From assembly GCF_034479515.1 (NCBI RefSeq), contig NZ_CP140152.1, forward strand, positions 2,046,001 through 2,110,000: a DNA stretch of 64,000 nucleotides, written 5' to 3'. This stretch comes from Duganella zoogloeoides. Lineage in GTDB: Bacteria; Pseudomonadota; Gammaproteobacteria; Burkholderiales; Burkholderiaceae_D. Positions 52,728-60,408 of the stretch are shown here, piece by piece (the first letter of the stretch is position 1; every line of letters begins with the position of its first letter). Below the pieces are notes generated by a model that saw only the letters and a list, made by a program, of their open reading frames with translations, was not told the origin of the DNA and ran no database searches. Position numbers and translations under genes: made by a program.

Positions 52728-52971
52728 TTATCCCATCCTCACCCTTCCGACAGATTCCTCTCCTCCCCCTCACCCGGTATGATTCCCACCTGTGCACGAG
52801 ATTGAACTTAACCGCCGGTTATGATCGATTTTCTCGATAGTAACGAGGCAAATTTTTCGTTTTACAACGTCAATTGTGCAGAGCATAATCATTGCCACCC
52901 GAGACATGGACTTCGCCGGAACCCCGGACCGGTCGCATGTCTCACTGTTCCCAACACACAGGAGTCTGACA

Positions 52972-53538
52972 ATGAAAAAAATCTTTGCCCTGCTGGTCGC
53001 CGCCGGTATCTCGATGTCCGCATTTGCCGCACCGGAAACCTTCACTTCCGATGCCAACCACACCTTCTCGAGCTTCAGCTACAGCCACTTCGGCTACTCG
53101 ATCCAGACCAGCCGCTTCAACACCACCACCGCCAAGTTCACGGTGGACCGCGCTGCCAAGACCGGCTCGGTGGAAGCGACCATCGACACCAAGTCGGTCG
53201 ATACCGGCTCGAAACTGTTCGACGGCCACATCCAGGGCGAAGATTTCCTGGACACCGGCAAGTTCCCGACCATCACCTACAAGTCGACCAAGGTCAACTT
53301 CAAGGGCGACGTGCCTTCCACCATCGACGGCAACCTGACCATCAAGGGCATCACCAAGCCAGTGACCCTGACCGTCACGCACTTCCAGTGCGCCGATCAC
53401 CCGATGATGAAGAAACTGGCTTGCGGCGCCAACGCCACGGCCAAAATCAAGCGTACCGAGTTCAACGCCGGTAAATACGCACCGAATGTTGGCGATGAAG
53501 TCACCCTGACCCTCGCCATCGAAGCCATCAAGGAGTAA
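52972..53538 (+). CDS. YceI-family periplasmic lipocalin-like protein
   Basis: With an AGGAG ribosome site, ATG 52972 gives 188 residues. The signal peptide is MKKIFALLVAAGISMSAFAA. The YceI domain follows: ETFTSDANHTFSSFSYSHFGYS, KTGSVEATIDTKSVDTGSKLFDGHIQGEDFLDTGKFPTITYKST and KPVTLTVTHFQCADHPMMKKLACGANATAKIKRTEF. YceI proteins bind polyisoprenoids or amphiphiles in the periplasm; the physiological role is unknown. It stands alone, probably with its own promoter in the AT-rich stretch 52810-52890. Confidence 0.92.
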   Translation: MKKIFALLVAAGISMSAFAAPETFTSDANHTFSSFSYSHFGYSIQTSRFNTTTAKFTVDRAAKTGSVEATIDTKSVDTGSKLFDGHIQGEDFLDTGKFPTITYKSTKVNFKGDVPSTIDGNLTIKGITKPVTLTVTHFQCADHPMMKKLACGANATAKIKRTEFNAGKYAPNVGDEVTLTLAIEAIKE

Positions 53539-53638
53539 TTGAAACGGGCCGGTCCGTTGGGCTGGCTTCATTTCATTGCACTGACCTGGACTGTTGCGAC
53601 ATCGTGTCGCAGCAGTCCATTTTTTTAGGAGCAAGACA

Positions 53639-55399
53639 ATGAAAATGACGCAGCTCGCGTTTGCTATAACCGTATTGGCCGCCACGTCGGCGCACGCCAC
53701 CGACCTGATCATCACCAACGGCAAGGTCGCCACCATGACCAAAGAGGGCGCGTTCGCCCAGGCCGTTGCTATGAAAGACGGCAAGATCACCGCCGTGGGC
53801 AGCAATGCCAGCGTATTGAAACTCAAGACCGCCGCCACGCAAGTGATCGACGCCGATGGCAAGACCGTGATTCCCGGCCTGAACGACTCGCACCTGCACA
53901 TCATCCGCGAAGGTCTCAACTACAACGCCGAGCTGCGCTGGGACGGCGTGACATCGCTGAAAAAAGCGATGCAGATGCTCAAGGAGCAAGCCGCGCGCAC
54001 GCCGGACGGCGCCTGGATCAAGGTCGTCGGCGGCTGGAACGAATTCCAGTTCGAGGAAAAGCGCCTGCCGACCCTGGAAGAGATCAACGAAGCAGTGCCG
54101 GACAAGCCGGTATTCCTGCTGTACCTGTACGGCCTGGGCTTCCTGAATAAGAAAGGCATAGCAACGCTGGGTTACACCGCCGAGACCAGGTTCAAGGATG
54201 GCGTGGTGGAACTGGGCGCCGACGGCAAGCCCACCGGCAAGCTGATCGCCAAACCGAACGCCATGATCCTGTACACCACGCTGGCCAAGACCACCGTGCT
54301 GCCGCGTGATGAACAGCTCAATTCCACCATCCAGTACTACCGCGATCTCAACCGCCTGGGCCTGACCAGCGCGATCGATGCCGGCGGTGGCGGCCAGGCC
54401 TATCCCGATGATTACGCCGTGAGCCTGGAACTGGCCAAGGATGGCAAGCTGACCGTGCGTACGTCGTATTACCTGTTCGCGCAAAAGCCGGGCAAGGAGC
54501 TCGAAGATTATCAGCGCTGGCTCACCCAGACCAAGCCTGACAAGAACGAACACCTGTTCTATGCGAATGGCTACAACACCGAGGGTGGCGGCGAAAACCT
54601 GGTGTGGAGCGCGGCCGACTTCGAGAACTTCCTCGAGCCGCGCCCGGACATGCCGCACGAGATGGAAGGCGAGCTCGAACCCGTGCTGCGCCTGTTGATC
54701 AAGAACCGCTGGCCGTTCCGCATCCACGCCACGTACGACGAGAGCATTGACCGTGACCTGGCCGTGATCGAAAAGGTCAACAAGGACTTGCCGCTGAACG
54801 GCCTGCGCTGGTTCTTCGACCATGCCGAAACCATCAGCGACAAGCAACTCAAACGCGTGAAAGCGCTTGGTGGCGGCATCGCCGTGCAAAACCGCATGTA
54901 TTTCCAGGGTGAGCACTACTGGAAACAATACGGCGCCCAGACCCGCCAGATGCCGCCGATCAAGAAAATGCTGGAGATGAACATCCCGGTGGGCCTCGGC
55001 ACCGACGGCACCCGCGTCAGCAGCTACGGTCCGTGGCCGTCGATCTACTGGGCGGTGACCGGTAAAACCGCCGGCGGCCTCAAGCTGTGGCAACCGCAGG
55101 ACGTGCTGAGCCGCTACCAGGCCCTGAAGCTGATGACTCAGGGCAGCGCCTGGATGAGCGGCGAGGAAAAGCTCAAGGGTACGCTGGCCAAGGGCCAGTA
55201 CGCCGACGTGGTGATCCTGCCGCAAGATTATTTCAGCATGGACGTCGAGCAGATCAAGAACCTGGAAAGCGCGCTGACCATCGTCAACGGCAAGGTGGTC
55301 TACGCCGGCGAGCAATTCAAGCAACTGGCGCCGCCAGCGCTCGAAGTCAAACCCGAATGGAGTCCCGTCAAGCACTACGGCGGCTACCAGAACCAGTAA
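53639..55399 (+). CDS. Exported amidohydrolase (YtcJ-like amidohydrolase 3 family)
   Basis: ATG 53639, after AGGAGCAAGACA, gives 586 residues with a signal peptide (1-20, ending AHAT). The metallo-dependent hydrolase features include DLIITNGKVATMTKEGAF, the metal-binding IPGLNDSHLHIIREG (near 82), GLRWFFDHAETI (near 395) and LGTDGTRVSSYGPWPSIYWAVTG (near 455). It ends with the composite beta domain KGQYADVVILPQDYFSMDVEQIKNLESALTIVNGKVVYAG. Such enzymes hydrolyse amide bonds, often in formamide- or N-acyl-type compounds; the substrate is unknown. Confidence 0.88.
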   Translation: MKMTQLAFAITVLAATSAHATDLIITNGKVATMTKEGAFAQAVAMKDGKITAVGSNASVLKLKTAATQVIDADGKTVIPGLNDSHLHIIREGLNYNAELRWDGVTSLKKAMQMLKEQAARTPDGAWIKVVGGWNEFQFEEKRLPTLEEINEAVPDKPVFLLYLYGLGFLNKKGIATLGYTAETRFKDGVVELGADGKPTGKLIAKPNAMILYTTLAKTTVLPRDEQLNSTIQYYRDLNRLGLTSAIDAGGGGQAYPDDYAVSLELAKDGKLTVRTSYYLFAQKPGKELEDYQRWLTQTKPDKNEHLFYANGYNTEGGGENLVWSAADFENFLEPRPDMPHEMEGELEPVLRLLIKNRWPFRIHATYDESIDRDLAVIEKVNKDLPLNGLRWFFDHAETISDKQLKRVKALGGGIAVQNRMYFQGEHYWKQYGAQTRQMPPIKKMLEMNIPVGLGTDGTRVSSYGPWPSIYWAVTGKTAGGLKLWQPQDVLSRYQALKLMTQGSAWMSGEEKLKGTLAKGQYADVVILPQDYFSMDVEQIKNLESALTIVNGKVVYAGEQFKQLAPPALEVKPEWSPVKHYGGYQNQ

Positions 55400-55404
55400 G
55401 CCTT

Positions 55405-55490
55405 ACTTCGGGGTCAGTGCCGACATTTGGACACAAACTCGACAGTAAATGGTTGAGGCCGTGTCTAAATGTCGGCACTGACCCCGAAGT
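55405..55490. repeat. MITE/REP-like element with 30-bp inverted repeats
   Basis: The left arm (55405-55434, starting ACTTCGGGGTCAGTGCCGAC) and right arm (55461-55490) are inverted repeats matching at 29 of 30 positions around a 26-bp centre. It lies between the convergent amidohydrolase and chromate transporter genes. The core GGGGTCAGTGCCGACATT resembles dispersed repeats of Oxalobacteraceae; that origin is from memory, not from a search. It could form a strong terminator for both genes. Confidence 0.85.
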
Positions 55491-55498
55491 GGGAAGCG

Positions 55499-56086
55499 TC
55501 AGACCAGCTGGAACCATCCCAATACGGCGCCTGCCGCCAGCAGCCACAGCAGGTGGATGCGGGTGCGCCAGATCAGTATCCCGGCCACCACTGACAGCAG
55601 CCACAGCGGCCAGTCGAGGGCGAAGTCGCGGTGGGCGCTGCCGAGGGTAATGCCCACCGATACCATCAGCCCCACCACCACCGGCGCCATCCCCTGCTTG
55701 AAGGCGCGCACGCCCAGCTTGTCGCGGTGCAGGCGCGCCCAGCGCGCGGCCATGTAGGTCAGGCAGGTGCTGGGGATCAGGATGCCGCACATGGCCACAA
55801 CCACGCCGGCGAACGCGGCGGCATAGCTGCCCGCGTTGAGGCCCACGTTCCAGCCCATCAATGCCACAAACAGCACGTTCGGCCCCGGCGACGCCTGGGC
55901 GATGGCCACCGAGTCGTTGAATTGCGATTGCGTCAGCCAGCCTTGTTCGAGTACCAGGTAGCGGTGCATCTCGGTCGTGGTGGAAATCGCGCCGCCCACC
56001 GACAACAGCGACAACAGCAGGTAATGGCCGAACAGGCTGCACCAGTCCGCCATGCTGAGCACGATGTGGATCGGTGCGCCGCTCAT
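55499..56086 (-). CDS. chrA: Chromate transporter half-protein (ChrA), second of pair
   Basis: The start MSGAPIHIVLSMADWCSLFGHYL at 56086 overlaps the stop of the first half (ATGA) and gives 195 residues with about six helices. The ChrA domain motif is SVGGAISTTTEMHRYLVLEQGWLTQSQFNDSVAIAQASPGPNVLFVALMGWNVG. Short ChrA proteins act as pairs with opposite membrane orientation and expel chromate or take up sulfate-like ions. Confidence 0.9.
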   Translation of the reverse strand: MSGAPIHIVLSMADWCSLFGHYLLLSLLSVGGAISTTTEMHRYLVLEQGWLTQSQFNDSVAIAQASPGPNVLFVALMGWNVGLNAGSYAAAFAGVVVAMCGILIPSTCLTYMAARWARLHRDKLGVRAFKQGMAPVVVGLMVSVGITLGSAHRDFALDWPLWLLSVVAGILIWRTRIHLLWLLAAGAVLGWFQLV

Positions 56087-56670
56087 GGCGTTGCCGCTTC
56101 CAGGCTGCGCGTTTTCAAGATCCGGTACGTCAGGCCGACGCACGTGCCGCCGAGCAGCAGCAGGGTCCAGGCCAGCGGCACCTTGAAGACTACCAGCATC
56201 GCCACGCACAGCACGGCGGCGGCGCCGCTGAACCAGCCGGGCAGCGGATGGTTGCGCAGTGCCGAGGCGAGCTTGATGCCGGTGGCGGCGATCAGCCCGG
56301 CCGCCACCGCCGCCATGCCGCGCAGCGCGCCGGCCACGCCCGGGTGGTTGGCGTAATGCGAGTGCAGCACGGCCAGGCACAACACCAGCAGCAGCGGCAC
56401 GGTCAGGATGCCGGCCAGCGCCGTCATGGCGCCGCGCAGGCCAAAATAACGGTCGCCGATCATCAGCGACAGGTTGACTACGTTGGGACCGGGCATCACT
56501 TGCGCCACGGCCCAGTCTTCGATGAATTCTTTCTGGGTGAGCCAGCGCTTGCGTTCGACCATTTCGCGCTGGACCACGGCCAGCACGCCGCCGAAGCCCT
56601 GCAGCGCCAGCAAGGTGAATGACATAAACAGGTCAGCGAGGGAGGCGGGGCGGGGATGGTCTTCGGTCAT
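56083..56670 (-). CDS. chrA: Chromate transporter half-protein (ChrA), first of pair
   Basis: This 195-residue protein contains LALQGFGGVLAVVQREMVERKRWLTQKEFIEDWAVAQVMPGPNVVNLSLMIGDRYFG, the conserved ChrA N-terminal motif with PGPN, and about six hydrophobic segments. It is the first gene of the two-gene chr unit. No ChrB-type regulator is visible. The ion moved in this strain is unproven. Confidence 0.9.
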   Translation of the reverse strand: MTEDHPRPASLADLFMSFTLLALQGFGGVLAVVQREMVERKRWLTQKEFIEDWAVAQVMPGPNVVNLSLMIGDRYFGLRGAMTALAGILTVPLLLVLCLAVLHSHYANHPGVAGALRGMAAVAAGLIAATGIKLASALRNHPLPGWFSGAAAVLCVAMLVVFKVPLAWTLLLLGGTCVGLTYRILKTRSLEAATP

Positions 56671-56802
56671 CTTGGCATTATGACCCTGCTCATTGCTTCG
56701 TGTCCACGCCCATCAAATTTACGCAATATTTTAATTGCGAAATGATAGGAGCCTGACATTGACTTTACAAAACGGTCGCGCATACTGCCGTTGCATATCT
56801 GC

Positions 56803-56816
56803 TTGATCCGGATCAA
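56803..56816 (+). promoter_or_regulatory. Perfect FNR box
   Basis: TTGATCCGGATCAA matches TTGATNNNNATCAA exactly and is itself a full palindrome. It is 24 bp before the first ATG of the next gene. A TTGACT (56759-56764) and CATACT (56781-56786) pair with 16-bp spacing would start transcription near 56793, placing the box just downstream of the start, a repressing position. A TATGAT at 56840-56845 would instead fit activation. Confidence 0.8.
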
Positions 56817-56840
56817 AACCCCTGTTTTTTAGCGAGGCTT

Positions 56841-57053
56841 ATGATGAACGATTTGCATTTACTACGTACCATGCAAGAGCACTACCAACGCAGCGACAGC
56901 CACAGCAGTGCCATCGTCGAGCGCGGCATCATCGTGCAGTCCACCTTCAATACCGTGTGCGCCATTGAATACCTGCGTTCGCACAACGTCCAGCCGCACA
57001 TCATCGAACGGGTACTGCTCCATCCCGAGCAAAGACGCCAGCTGGTGCACTAG
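56841..57053 (+). CDS. Small protein of unknown function near an FNR box
   Basis: This 70-residue protein (MMNDLHLLRTMQEHYQRSDS...) is helical, rich in His and Arg, with one Cys (NTVCAIEYLRSHNVQPHIIERVLLHPEQRR). GAGG lies 3 to 6 nt before the tandem ATG codons, favouring the second (56844). I do not recognise a family with known function. The perfect FNR box suggests oxygen-dependent expression. It is followed by the first 198-bp element. Confidence 0.7.
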   Translation: MMNDLHLLRTMQEHYQRSDSHSSAIVERGIIVQSTFNTVCAIEYLRSHNVQPHIIERVLLHPEQRRQLVH

Positions 57054-57092
57054 CCATCCATAAGCTTTACCTCATGCAAGTGCCGGGTTTAC

Positions 57093-57290
57093 TTATGCAC
57101 ACATCATGATGGCAAGAATGAATTTGAAAATTTTTCGTGTCGAAAAATATATCAATGTAAGTGCTTGATTTATAAGGCGATAAAAACTGCCTGTTGGATG
57201 GGCAGTTTGTTGAACCCCGCGCCGTTACAGGCGCGCTTCGTTGTCAATGGGGAGATATCCACATAGATATCCACAGAGCTTGTGGATATC
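57093..57290 (+). repeat. 198-bp structured element, copy A, with DnaA-box-like sites
   Basis: The element carries TTATGCACA (57093-57101), a variable hairpin ATTTTTCG-TGT-CGAAAAAT (57130-57148), the block TGTAAGT-N2-TTGATTT (57156-57171), hairpin AAACTGCC-N9-GGCAGTTT (57184-57208), hairpin CGCGCC-GTTACA-GGCGCG (57218-57235), TGTCAA (57242-57247), two GATATCCACA boxes (57254-57263, 57266-57275) and TGTGGATATC (57281-57290). The last two boxes form a perfect 10-bp stem with a 5-nt loop. On the minus strand the first GC hairpin followed by T-run could terminate the response regulator transcript. No protein is encoded in 57054-57336. Confidence 0.75.
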
Positions 57291-57336
57291 GTAAAAAACG
57301 CTTGAAAATCCTGTACTTAGCGTTGTATGCGCCGGA

Positions 57337-58239
57337 TCAAAGCGGTTTCTTCAAAGGCTGCATCACGCTGCCCACCACGACGTAGGGCGCGGATGGGTCG
57401 TCCACCACGCTGGCGGTTACCCTCAGCCGCAGTTCCTGACCGTCGCGGCGCCAGCCGGTGACCACGTCGGTCCAGGTTTCGCCGGCGCCCAGTGCACCCA
57501 GGGCGTCGGCCAGCTGGTCGGGCGGGTAGGGTGGCGTGTGCAGCAGGCGCAGGTCGGCGCCGACCAGTTCCTGGCGCGAAAACTGGAATTTGGTGCAAAA
57601 CTTGTCATTAACGCTGGCAATGCGGCCGCGTGCGTCAAACGTGGCGATGACGGCGTGCTGGTCCACGGCGTCGAGCAACCGTCTGGCTTGGTCGAGCTGG
57701 GTTTGCAGGACGGCGGCGCGTTCCTGCGCCTCCTGCAGGCCGGCATAGGCGCGCAGCGACGAGATTACGGTCGTGAACAGCTTGCGCGTGGTGAGGTCGG
57801 TCTTGCACCAGAAATCGTTGATATCGTAGTCGAGAATGATGCTGTGCTCGAGCGCCTGGCCCGGCTGTCCCGTGCGCAGCACGATGCGCACCAGGCTGTT
57901 GTGCAGATTGTCACGGATTTGCCGCGCCACGTTGAGGCCGGCATCGCTGGTTTCCATGATCACGTCCAGCAGCACCAGTGCGATGTCGGGCGTGTTGCGC
58001 AGCGTGGTCAGCGCTTCTTCGCCGCTGTAGGCATGCAGGAAACTCAGGCGCCGTCCACGGAAGCAAACATTGCTAAGTGAAAATTTTGTCACAACGTGGA
58101 CATCGACGTCGTCGTCCACGATCAATACCCGCCACGGCGGTGGCGCGGCAGCGGCCGCCTTGCCGCCCGACTGCGCTTCGGCGGCGACAGCATCGTCGTC
58201 GTCGATCATCCAGTCTGTGTCGTCATCATTCTGATTCAT
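57337..58239 (-). CDS. Response regulator with REC and PAS domains, no DNA-binding output
   Basis: This 300-residue protein has an acidic, Ala-rich N-terminus (1-36). An atypical receiver follows (about 37-165: VLIVDDDVDVHVVTKFSL, phosphoacceptor Asp in ALVLLDVIMETSDAG, LRTGQPGQALEHSIILDYDINDFWCKTDLT). The family resembles REC-DUF3369-type regulators. A helical linker (170-200) leads to a PAS domain (about 203-295, DQHAVIATFDARGRIASVNDKFC). No effector domain is present, so it may relay signals by protein contact. Both 198-bp elements flank the gene. Confidence 0.8.
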   Translation of the reverse strand: MNQNDDDTDWMIDDDDAVAAEAQSGGKAAAAAPPPWRVLIVDDDVDVHVVTKFSLSNVCFRGRRLSFLHAYSGEEALTTLRNTPDIALVLLDVIMETSDAGLNVARQIRDNLHNSLVRIVLRTGQPGQALEHSIILDYDINDFWCKTDLTTRKLFTTVISSLRAYAGLQEAQERAAVLQTQLDQARRLLDAVDQHAVIATFDARGRIASVNDKFCTKFQFSRQELVGADLRLLHTPPYPPDQLADALGALGAGETWTDVVTGWRRDGQELRLRVTASVVDDPSAPYVVVGSVMQPLKKPL

Positions 58240-58352
58240 GCATTGATCCCGAAACGAGTTCTTGGAAGAAAATAGCGAAACTCTGGAGTTACACTATTCC
58301 TCGTATGCGGATTTGTCAAAGAATTCGCTGTCCGATATTCCATGGACCGTAT

Positions 58353-58550
58353 TTATGCACACAAAAATATTTTTCAAGCCGGCTCAAAAACACGCGAGGG
58401 CCTTTCGGCCCGCGCTGTAAGTCATTGATTTTATTCCCCTAAAATTTTGCCTTCCGATTGGGCATTTTGTTGAAACGCCCGCCATTAAAGGCGGTCCCGG
58501 CTGTCAAGTGGCGGTTATTCACAACCTTATCCACAATTCGTGTGGATATC
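58353..58550 (+). repeat. 198-bp structured element, copy B, with DnaA-box-like sites
   Basis: Copy B repeats the order and spacing of copy A at a constant 1,260-bp offset: TTATGCACA (58353-58361), a hairpin with core GGGCC-TTTC-GGCCC (58398-58411), TGTAAGT-N2-TTGATTT (58416-58431), TGCC-N9-GGCA (58448-58464), CCGCC-ATTAAA-GGCGG (58479-58494), TGTCAA (58502-58507), TTATTCACA (58515-58523), TTATCCACA (58527-58535) and TGTGGATATC (58541-58550). TATCCACA and TGTGGATA form an 8-bp stem with a 5-nt loop. Three of the boxes fit TTATNCACA exactly. The element fills most of the 312-bp gene-free stretch 58240-58551; nothing else is visible there except the likely regulator promoter. Confidence 0.75.
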
Positions 58551-58551
58551 T

Positions 58552-58953
58552 TTAAATCGCTACAATTTCGGACAATTGCTTGCGTACGGCACCGTGCGCC
58601 ATCACCAGTTCCGGGCCGTCGTGCAACATGGCGTTATACTTGGCACGGAACTCGAGGTCGCCCTGTTCGGACGGGCCGATCAGCGCTTCGATGGCGCGGC
58701 GGAAGGTCACCGCCTCAGCGGCTGTGACCGGTTCTTCTTCGTCCAGGCGTTCGTCCATCTGCGCCATCAGGCCCGACAGTTTTTGCAGCCAGGCAAAGTT
58801 AGGATGGTTGGTCACCAGTTGCAGCAGTTCCAGCGGACTGCCCACGGCGCCGAAATACTGGCTCTCGATGTGGATCAATTGCTTGTGCAGGTCGCGCAGG
58901 GCGCGGCCCAGGCTGGTCAGTTTGGCGCGTTGCGCGGTGTCGTCATTGTTCAT
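58552..58953 (-). CDS. Conserved-looking cytoplasmic protein of unknown function
   Basis: The 133-residue, mostly helical protein contains LHKQLIHIESQYFGAVGSPLELLQLVTNHPNFAWLQKLSGLMAQMDE (about 23-69) and AEAVTFRRAIEALIGPSEQGDLEFRAKYNAMLHDGPELVMAHGAVRKQL (79-127). I do not recognise a characterised family; the regular His and Glu spacing recalls four-helix bundles, without a metal-site pattern I can defend. The stop is directly at the edge of copy B of the 198-bp element. Confidence 0.7.
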   Translation of the reverse strand: MNNDDTAQRAKLTSLGRALRDLHKQLIHIESQYFGAVGSPLELLQLVTNHPNFAWLQKLSGLMAQMDERLDEEEPVTAAEAVTFRRAIEALIGPSEQGDLEFRAKYNAMLHDGPELVMAHGAVRKQLSEIVAI

Positions 58954-59082
58954 GGCTCTTCCTGATCATGGGGATGGCCGCAGCTTAGCAGAGTCCCCCC
59001 TATGGCGGAGCCTATCTTATTGCAGTGGTGGAGGGTCGTTGCGCGCCCTACCATGAGGGTTCCTTTACACCACTCTGGAAGC

Positions 59083-59772
59083 ATGATGATGAACCCAAAA
59101 CTCGAAGTCCTGACCCCGCAAAACTCGCAGCTGATCTTCATCGACCAGCAGCCGCAAATGGCGTTCGGCGTGCAGTCGATCGATCGCCAGGTTCTGAAAA
59201 ACAATACCGTTGCGCTGGCCAAGGCCGCCAAGGTATTCAATATTCCGACCACCATCACCACCGTCGAAACCGAATCGTTCTCGGGCCACACCTACCCTGA
59301 ACTGCTGGACGTGTTCCCAGGCAAGGACATCCTCGAGCGCACCTCGATGAACTCGTGGGACGACCAGAAAGTGCGCGATGCGCTGGCCGCCAACGGCAAG
59401 AAAAAAGTGATCGTGTCGGGCCTGTGGACGGAAGTGTGCAACACCACGTTCGCCCTGTGCGCGATGCTCGAAGGCGGCTACGAAATCTACATGGTGTCCG
59501 ATGCGTCGGGCGGCACCTCGAAAGAAGCGCACGACATGGCCATGCTGCGCATGGTGCAAGCCGGCGTGATCCCGGTGACCTGGCAGCAAGTACTGCTGGA
59601 ATGGCAGCGTGACTGGGCCCACAAGGAGACCTATAACGACGTGATGGCCATCGTCAAGGAACACTCGGGCGCCTACGGCATGGGCGTGGACTACGCTTAC
59701 ACCATGGTGCACAAGGCCGCTTCGCGCGCCAACCCGGACCACAAGACCCTGGCCCCAGTCCCGGCGAAATAA
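59083..59772 (+). CDS. Isochorismatase-like (YcaC-type) hydrolase
   Basis: Three ATG codons in a row (59083, 59086, 59089) follow GGAA; the middle one has the best spacing. The protein has about 229 residues. The cysteine-hydrolase triad is visible: Asp in LIFIDQQPQMAFG (near 21), Lys in NGKKKVIVSGLW and the nucleophile Cys119 in GLWTEVCNTTFALCAMLEGG. YcaC-like enzymes are cytoplasmic hydrolases of unclear substrate. It converges with the NarL-type regulator gene. Confidence 0.9.
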   Translation: MMMNPKLEVLTPQNSQLIFIDQQPQMAFGVQSIDRQVLKNNTVALAKAAKVFNIPTTITTVETESFSGHTYPELLDVFPGKDILERTSMNSWDDQKVRDALAANGKKKVIVSGLWTEVCNTTFALCAMLEGGYEIYMVSDASGGTSKEAHDMAMLRMVQAGVIPVTWQQVLLEWQRDWAHKETYNDVMAIVKEHSGAYGMGVDYAYTMVHKAASRANPDHKTLAPVPAK

Positions 59773-60408
59773 TTAAAACGCGCTGAGCAAGCCGCGCCGG
59801 GACGCCACTGTGGCGGCTTCGGTGCGGCTTCCGACGTTGAGCTTGGCAAGAATATTGTTGACATGGAATTTGACCGTGCCCACCTCGATCGCTGCGCTGC
59901 GCGCGATCATCTTGTTGCTCTTGCCGGTAGCCAAGTGCGCCAGGATTTCCAGCTCGCGCGGCGACAGCCGTGCAACTTCCGTGTGTGCGGCCAGCTTGCT
60001 GGCCACTTCCGGCGGCAGGAATTTGCGGCCCTCGGCCACGGCGTGGATGCACGCGACCAGTTGTTCCGGGCTGCTGTCCTTGAGCAGATAGCCGCGCGCA
60101 CCTGCGCGCATGCCCCGGTGCACGTCTTCGTCGCCCTGGTATGTGGTGAGGATGACGATGCGGGCGTCGGGATCGAAGGCCAGGATCTGGCCGATCGCCT
60201 CGAGCCCGTGCATGACCGGCATGCTCAGGTCCATGATGGTTACCTGGGGACGACGCTGGCGGTACAGTTCCACCGCGCGGGCGCCGTTGTCGGCCTGTCC
60301 CGCCAGGGTGAGGCCGGGCAGGGCGTCGATCAGGGCGGCCAGGCCGGCCAGGATCAGCGGGTGGTCGTCGGCAATGAGGACGGAAATGGTGTCGTCGGGC
60401 GTGTTCAT
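59773..60408 (-). CDS. NarL/FixJ-family response regulator
   Basis: This 211-residue protein has a receiver domain (ISVLIADDHPLILAGL, phospho-Asp in VTIMDLSMPVMHG, Lys in GYLLKDSSPEQLV) and a C-terminal LuxR-type helix-turn-helix (LSPRELEILAHLATGKSNKMIARSAAIEVGTVKFHVNNILAKLNV). Its start overlaps the kinase stop (ATGA), so the two form a cognate pair. Confidence 0.95.
   Translation of the reverse strand: MNTPDDTISVLIADDHPLILAGLAALIDALPGLTLAGQADNGARAVELYRQRRPQVTIMDLSMPVMHGLEAIGQILAFDPDARIVILTTYQGDEDVHRGMRAGARGYLLKDSSPEQLVACIHAVAEGRKFLPPEVASKLAAHTEVARLSPRELEILAHLATGKSNKMIARSAAIEVGTVKFHVNNILAKLNVGSRTEAATVASRRGLLSAF

Noticed and set aside
57130-57148. Hairpin ATTTTTCG-CGAAAAAT as a terminator for the small gene
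   Set aside because: The stem is AT-rich with a 3-nt loop and no T-run after it; the matching position in the second copy is a GC-rich hairpin, so it is better seen as part of the repeated element.
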